Source of the DNA: CANKJK01 sp964400405
GTDB lineage: Bacteria; Acidobacteriota; Vicinamibacteria; Vicinamibacterales; UBA2999
NCBI GenBank assembly: GCA_964400405.1
Contig: CAYNUO010000007.1
Span: 5,371 to 69,370, forward strand
Length of the DNA stretch: 64,000 nucleotides
Direction of reading: 5' to 3'
The notes below the pieces were generated by a model. That model searched no databases. It saw nothing but the letters and a program-made list of their open reading frames with translations, and had not been told where the DNA came from. The translations under genes and the position numbers were made by a program. How positions within the stretch are numbered: the stretch's first letter is position 1; every line of letters begins with the position of its first letter. Of the stretch, positions 61,218 to 64,000 are shown one piece after another.

Positions 61218-62639
61218 ATGTCCCGACCCACGTTCCACCGCCTGCCCGCCGCCCTGCTCGTCCTCTCCCTGACGGCCCTCGCCGCCGTGGCCTCGGCCCA
61301 GACAAAGGTCACGGCTCCCAAGAACAAGTTTCCGGTCAGCGAGGATGTGAGGCTCGGCAAGGAGGCTGCGGCAGAGGTGCGAAAGACGATGCCGTTGCTC
61401 TCTGACGAGCAGGTGGCCGCCTACGTGCGCGCCGTCGGGGCCCGTCTCGTGGCGGCGGTGCCGCCCGAGTACCGGACGCCGGAGTTCACCTACACGTTCG
61501 AGGTGGTGAACCAGGCCGAGATCAATGCGTTCGCGCTGCCCGGCGGGCCGATGTTCCTGAACCGCGGCATGATCGAGAAGGCCGGCAGCGAGGGCGGCGT
61601 GGTGGGTGTGATGGCGCACGAGATCGTGCACGTACTGCTCCGTCACGGCACGGCGCAGGTGACCAAGGCGCAGCGGTTCCAGATCGGCGCCATCGCCGGC
61701 CAGATTCTCGGGGCCGTGGTCGGCGGCACGGCGGGCAGCATCATCGCGCAGGGGTCCGAGTTCGGCCTCGGCACCTACTTCATGAAGTTCAGCCGCGAGT
61801 ACGAGAAGCAGGCCGACCTGCTCGGCGCGCAGATCATGGCGCGCGCCGGCTGGGATCCCCGGGAGATGGCCGAGGTCTTCAAGGCGATTGAGAAGGAGGG
61901 CGGGGCCGGCGGGCCGCAGTGGATGAGCAGCCACCCGAACCCGGGGAACCGCTACGAGTACATCCTGAAGGAAGCGAAGGCGCTGACGGTGGCTCCGGGG
62001 CGCCCGGCGACCGAGTACCAGGCAATCCGCACCCGGCTGGGCGGCATGGCGCCGGCCTACACGGCCGAACAGATCGCGAAGATGCAGAAGGAAGGCGGGC
62101 CGAAGAACACGTCCACGCCGGCGGGAGGAACACAGCCGGGCACGCAGACGGTCAAGGTCGCCGCGCCCGCATCGAGCACGAAGGCCTTCACCGTGGACGG
62201 CGTGAAGCTCTCGGTGCCGTCGAACTGGCTCCAGAACTCGCAGATGGGCTCCCCCACCTTCGCGCCCCAGGGCGCCGTTGTGACGGTCGGCTCAGGCGCC
62301 GCCTTCACGCACGGCGTGCAGTTCGGGACCACCAGGGCGTCGTCGACGGCCCTCGATAAGGAAACAGCCGCATTCGTCAAAGCGCTGACGGGCGGCAACC
62401 CGCAGATCCGCTGGTCCGGCCGGTCGAGCACCACCACGGTGGCCGGCCGCCAGGCCCTCAGCTCCACGCTGTCGAACGTGTCCGAGGTCACCGGCGGGCC
62501 CGAGACGCTGACGCTCGTGACGACGCTGACCTCCGACGGCCAGCTCTTCTATCTGATTGGGGTGTTTCCGGACGCCGAGGCGGCCGTTTACGCCGCTCCG
62601 ATCGATAAAGTTCGCCAGAGTCTGCAACTGCCGCGCTAG
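61218..62639 (+). CDS. M48-family metalloprotease, periplasmic
   Basis: 473 residues. Signal peptide (AALLVLSLTALAAVASAQ), zinc site HEIVH (134-138) and Glu196 (EYEKQAD), the M48B/BepA-like arrangement. A C-terminal domain from about residue 320 (FTVDGVKLSVPSNW) resembles substrate-binding or lipoprotein-like folds. Likely outer-membrane protein quality control. ATG at 61218 overlaps the opposite-strand start codon at 61219. Confidence 0.9.
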   Translation: MSRPTFHRLPAALLVLSLTALAAVASAQTKVTAPKNKFPVSEDVRLGKEAAAEVRKTMPLLSDEQVAAYVRAVGARLVAAVPPEYRTPEFTYTFEVVNQAEINAFALPGGPMFLNRGMIEKAGSEGGVVGVMAHEIVHVLLRHGTAQVTKAQRFQIGAIAGQILGAVVGGTAGSIIAQGSEFGLGTYFMKFSREYEKQADLLGAQIMARAGWDPREMAEVFKAIEKEGGAGGPQWMSSHPNPGNRYEYILKEAKALTVAPGRPATEYQAIRTRLGGMAPAYTAEQIAKMQKEGGPKNTSTPAGGTQPGTQTVKVAAPASSTKAFTVDGVKLSVPSNWLQNSQMGSPTFAPQGAVVTVGSGAAFTHGVQFGTTRASSTALDKETAAFVKALTGGNPQIRWSGRSSTTTVAGRQALSSTLSNVSEVTGGPETLTLVTTLTSDGQLFYLIGVFPDAEAAVYAAPIDKVRQSLQLPR

Positions 62640-62699
62640 ACAGGACCCGCCAGGTCCGCCGCTCAAGGGGTCCCGCCGGGGGGCCGATTGTGAGGGCGG

Positions 62700-64000
62700 A
62701 TGCGTATCCTCATCGCCGACGACGAACCCGCTACGCGCGCCGTGGTGCGCCGCATTCTCATGCGGCACTTCCCCTGCGACGTCGCCGAGGTGGACAACGG
62801 GCTCGACGCGCTGGACCGCCTGGCCGCGGTCCAGCACTCGCTGCTCCTGCTCGACGTCAAGATGCCGTTGATGAACGGCGTCGAGACGCTCAGGGCCATC
62901 CGTAGCCACGCCCGCACGGCGAACCTCCCGGTCATCGTCATGACCGGCACGACGGACGAGCAGGTCGTGCACGAGATCATGTCGCTCGGGGTCAGCGACT
63001 ACGTCATCAAGCCGGTTCGGCCGGCCGTCATCGTCGAGCGCGTGGCCCGGATTGCGGGCGGCTTGACGGTCGCCGCGCCGCCCGCGCCCCGCCGCACGCG
63101 GGCCGCTCGCGTGCAGGCCCGGCTGGCGCCGCCCGCTCGCGTGCTGCTCGTCGAGGGCAACCAGGACTTCGCGCAGGTCTTCCGGGAAGTTGTCGGCCCC
63201 GAGGTCCGGCTCTCCGAGTCACCGTCCGGCATCGACGCCCTGCGTCTGCACCTGACGGAGGCCTACGACACCGTCTTCGTCGGTGGCGACATCGGCCTGC
63301 TCGGCCACGAGGAACTCGCCAGGAAGCTCCGGCAATCGCCGAACGGCCACCGGATTGCGCTCGTCCGCGTGCTGCCGCCCGGCGTGCCGCCGCGCCGCCG
63401 CGACGCGGAGCTCTACGACGGCGTCATCCCGCGCAGCTTCATGGCCGCCACGCTGCGGGCCGCTCTCACGGACCTGGCAGGCGAGACCGCGACAGCGCGG
63501 TCGCTCACGGCCGTCCTGCCGAACATCCGTCTGGTCGCGCTCGCGGCGATCGAAGACACCGCCACACAGGCGCTCGGGTCGGCCGTCGTCGTCAAGGACG
63601 CGCCAGGCGGCACGCCGCCGCACGGCGTCGAGGCGCACTGCGCGATCACGCTCTCCCATCCCGAGCTGGGAGCACTGGAACTCTCACTGCTGGTGAGCAG
63701 CCGTTCCGCGACGGCGCTGACGAGCCGCTTCACGAAGGTCGCGATCGAGGCTGTCCCGCCTGACGAGGTCACGACGGGCGTGGTCGGCACCGCCGCGCTC
63801 ATCGCCGAGCGGATCGCGGCCGGGCTGACGGCCGCCGGCTTCGAGTCCTCGGCCGCGCCGGGCGTCCTGGTGGCGCCCCTCGCCCACCAGGTGCCCAGCT
63901 GCGCCGGACACGCGATGGCGCTCCAGGTGCACACGCGCCCTGCCGGCCTCACCTTCCGCATCACGCTCCGCGGCCTCGCCGCCGGCGAACGCGCCGCCGC
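62700..64000 (+). CDS. Response regulator with REC, second REC-like and CheX-like domains; truncated by window edge
   Basis: The frame opens with ATG at 62700 (RILIADDEPATRAVVRRIL) and is still open at 64000. REC domain: Asp52 (LLLDVKMPLMNG) and Lys104 (YVIKP) are conserved. A second REC-like segment (VLLVEGNQDFAQVFREVV) lacks the phospho-acceptor pocket. A third part (about 280-430, VTTGVVGTAALIAERIAAGLTAAGFE) resembles CheX/CheC phosphatases but without the catalytic Glu-x-x-Asn. Function is inferred only. Confidence 0.8.
   Translation, partial: MRILIADDEPATRAVVRRILMRHFPCDVAEVDNGLDALDRLAAVQHSLLLLDVKMPLMNGVETLRAIRSHARTANLPVIVMTGTTDEQVVHEIMSLGVSDYVIKPVRPAVIVERVARIAGGLTVAAPPAPRRTRAARVQARLAPPARVLLVEGNQDFAQVFREVVGPEVRLSESPSGIDALRLHLTEAYDTVFVGGDIGLLGHEELARKLRQSPNGHRIALVRVLPPGVPPRRRDAELYDGVIPRSFMAATLRAALTDLAGETATARSLTAVLPNIRLVALAAIEDTATQALGSAVVVKDAPGGTPPHGVEAHCAITLSHPELGALELSLLVSSRSATALTSRFTKVAIEAVPPDEVTTGVVGTAALIAERIAAGLTAAGFESSAAPGVLVAPLAHQVPSCAGHAMALQVHTRPAGLTFRITLRGLAAGERAA

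Overview
This is about 64 kb of GC-rich chromosome from a Gram-negative bacterium, most likely an Acidobacteriota of the Vicinamibacteria type. That placement is inferred from the gene content (Tol-Pal, LPS export, a type II secretion/type IV pilus hybrid, a PDZ-containing SpoIIE phosphatase, high GC); no rRNA is present to confirm it. A run of 100 Ns flanked by the same 55 bases shows that the sequence is a draft assembly or MAG scaffold. There is no prophage, insertion sequence or CRISPR array. Genes are tightly packed, with many ATGA, GTGA and TGATG stop/start overlaps.

Layout. 1-154: the 5' end of a bacterial microcompartment hexamer shell gene running off the left edge. 190-9949: a lipoprotein, then an operon for a type II secretion/type IV pilus hybrid (GspF, GspE, PilM, PilN, PilO, PilP-like, a secretin with a C-terminal cohesin-like domain, two pseudopilins). 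9950-10421: a structured non-coding region with copy 1 of a 148-bp palindromic repeat. 10422-13827 (minus): an Ig-like/PKD lipoprotein, a serine hydrolase and MurQ. 13862-16554: XerC/D recombinase and a PHP-domain protein. 16513-24167 (minus): fused LptF-LptG, ParB, ParA, a bifunctional nuclease, MiaB, RecN. 24275-30016: Tol-Pal operon (TolQ, TolR, TolA/TonB, TolB, Pal, CpoB), SSB and a cupin. 30035-43130 (minus): RapZ, RpoN, LptB, fused LptC-LptA, RecJ, AccA, DnaE, GuaA. 43195-49228: a PQQ-type beta-propeller, a membrane protein and a very large NtrY-like kinase. 49229-49616: copy 2 of the repeat and the false assembly gap. 49617-52642 (minus): PssA, Psd, a YdcH-like protein, RimI, TsaB. 52677-64000: MutS, an oligopeptide-binding lipoprotein, a TPR membrane protein, tRNA-Arg(CCU), Apt, acylphosphatase, the PDZ/GAF/SpoIIE phosphatase, an M48 protease and the start of a response regulator.

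How the genes fit together. Much of the window serves the cell envelope: LPS export (LptB, LptF-G, LptC-A), outer-membrane constriction and integrity (Tol-Pal-CpoB), protein secretion or piliation, peptidoglycan recycling (MurQ plus serine hydrolase) and phosphatidylethanolamine synthesis (PssA, Psd). The rest is mostly housekeeping for DNA replication, repair and segregation, translation and nucleotide metabolism. The rpoN-rapZ-lptB-lptCA group keeps a neighbourhood known from Proteobacteria, but without hpf and ptsN.

The least explained items are the two 148-bp elements, each in a convergent intergenic region, with perfect terminal arms and two compensatory base-pair changes; the secretin-cohesin fusion; the two Lpt fusions in one genome; and several promoter-proximal palindromes (upstream of parA and in the guaA leader).
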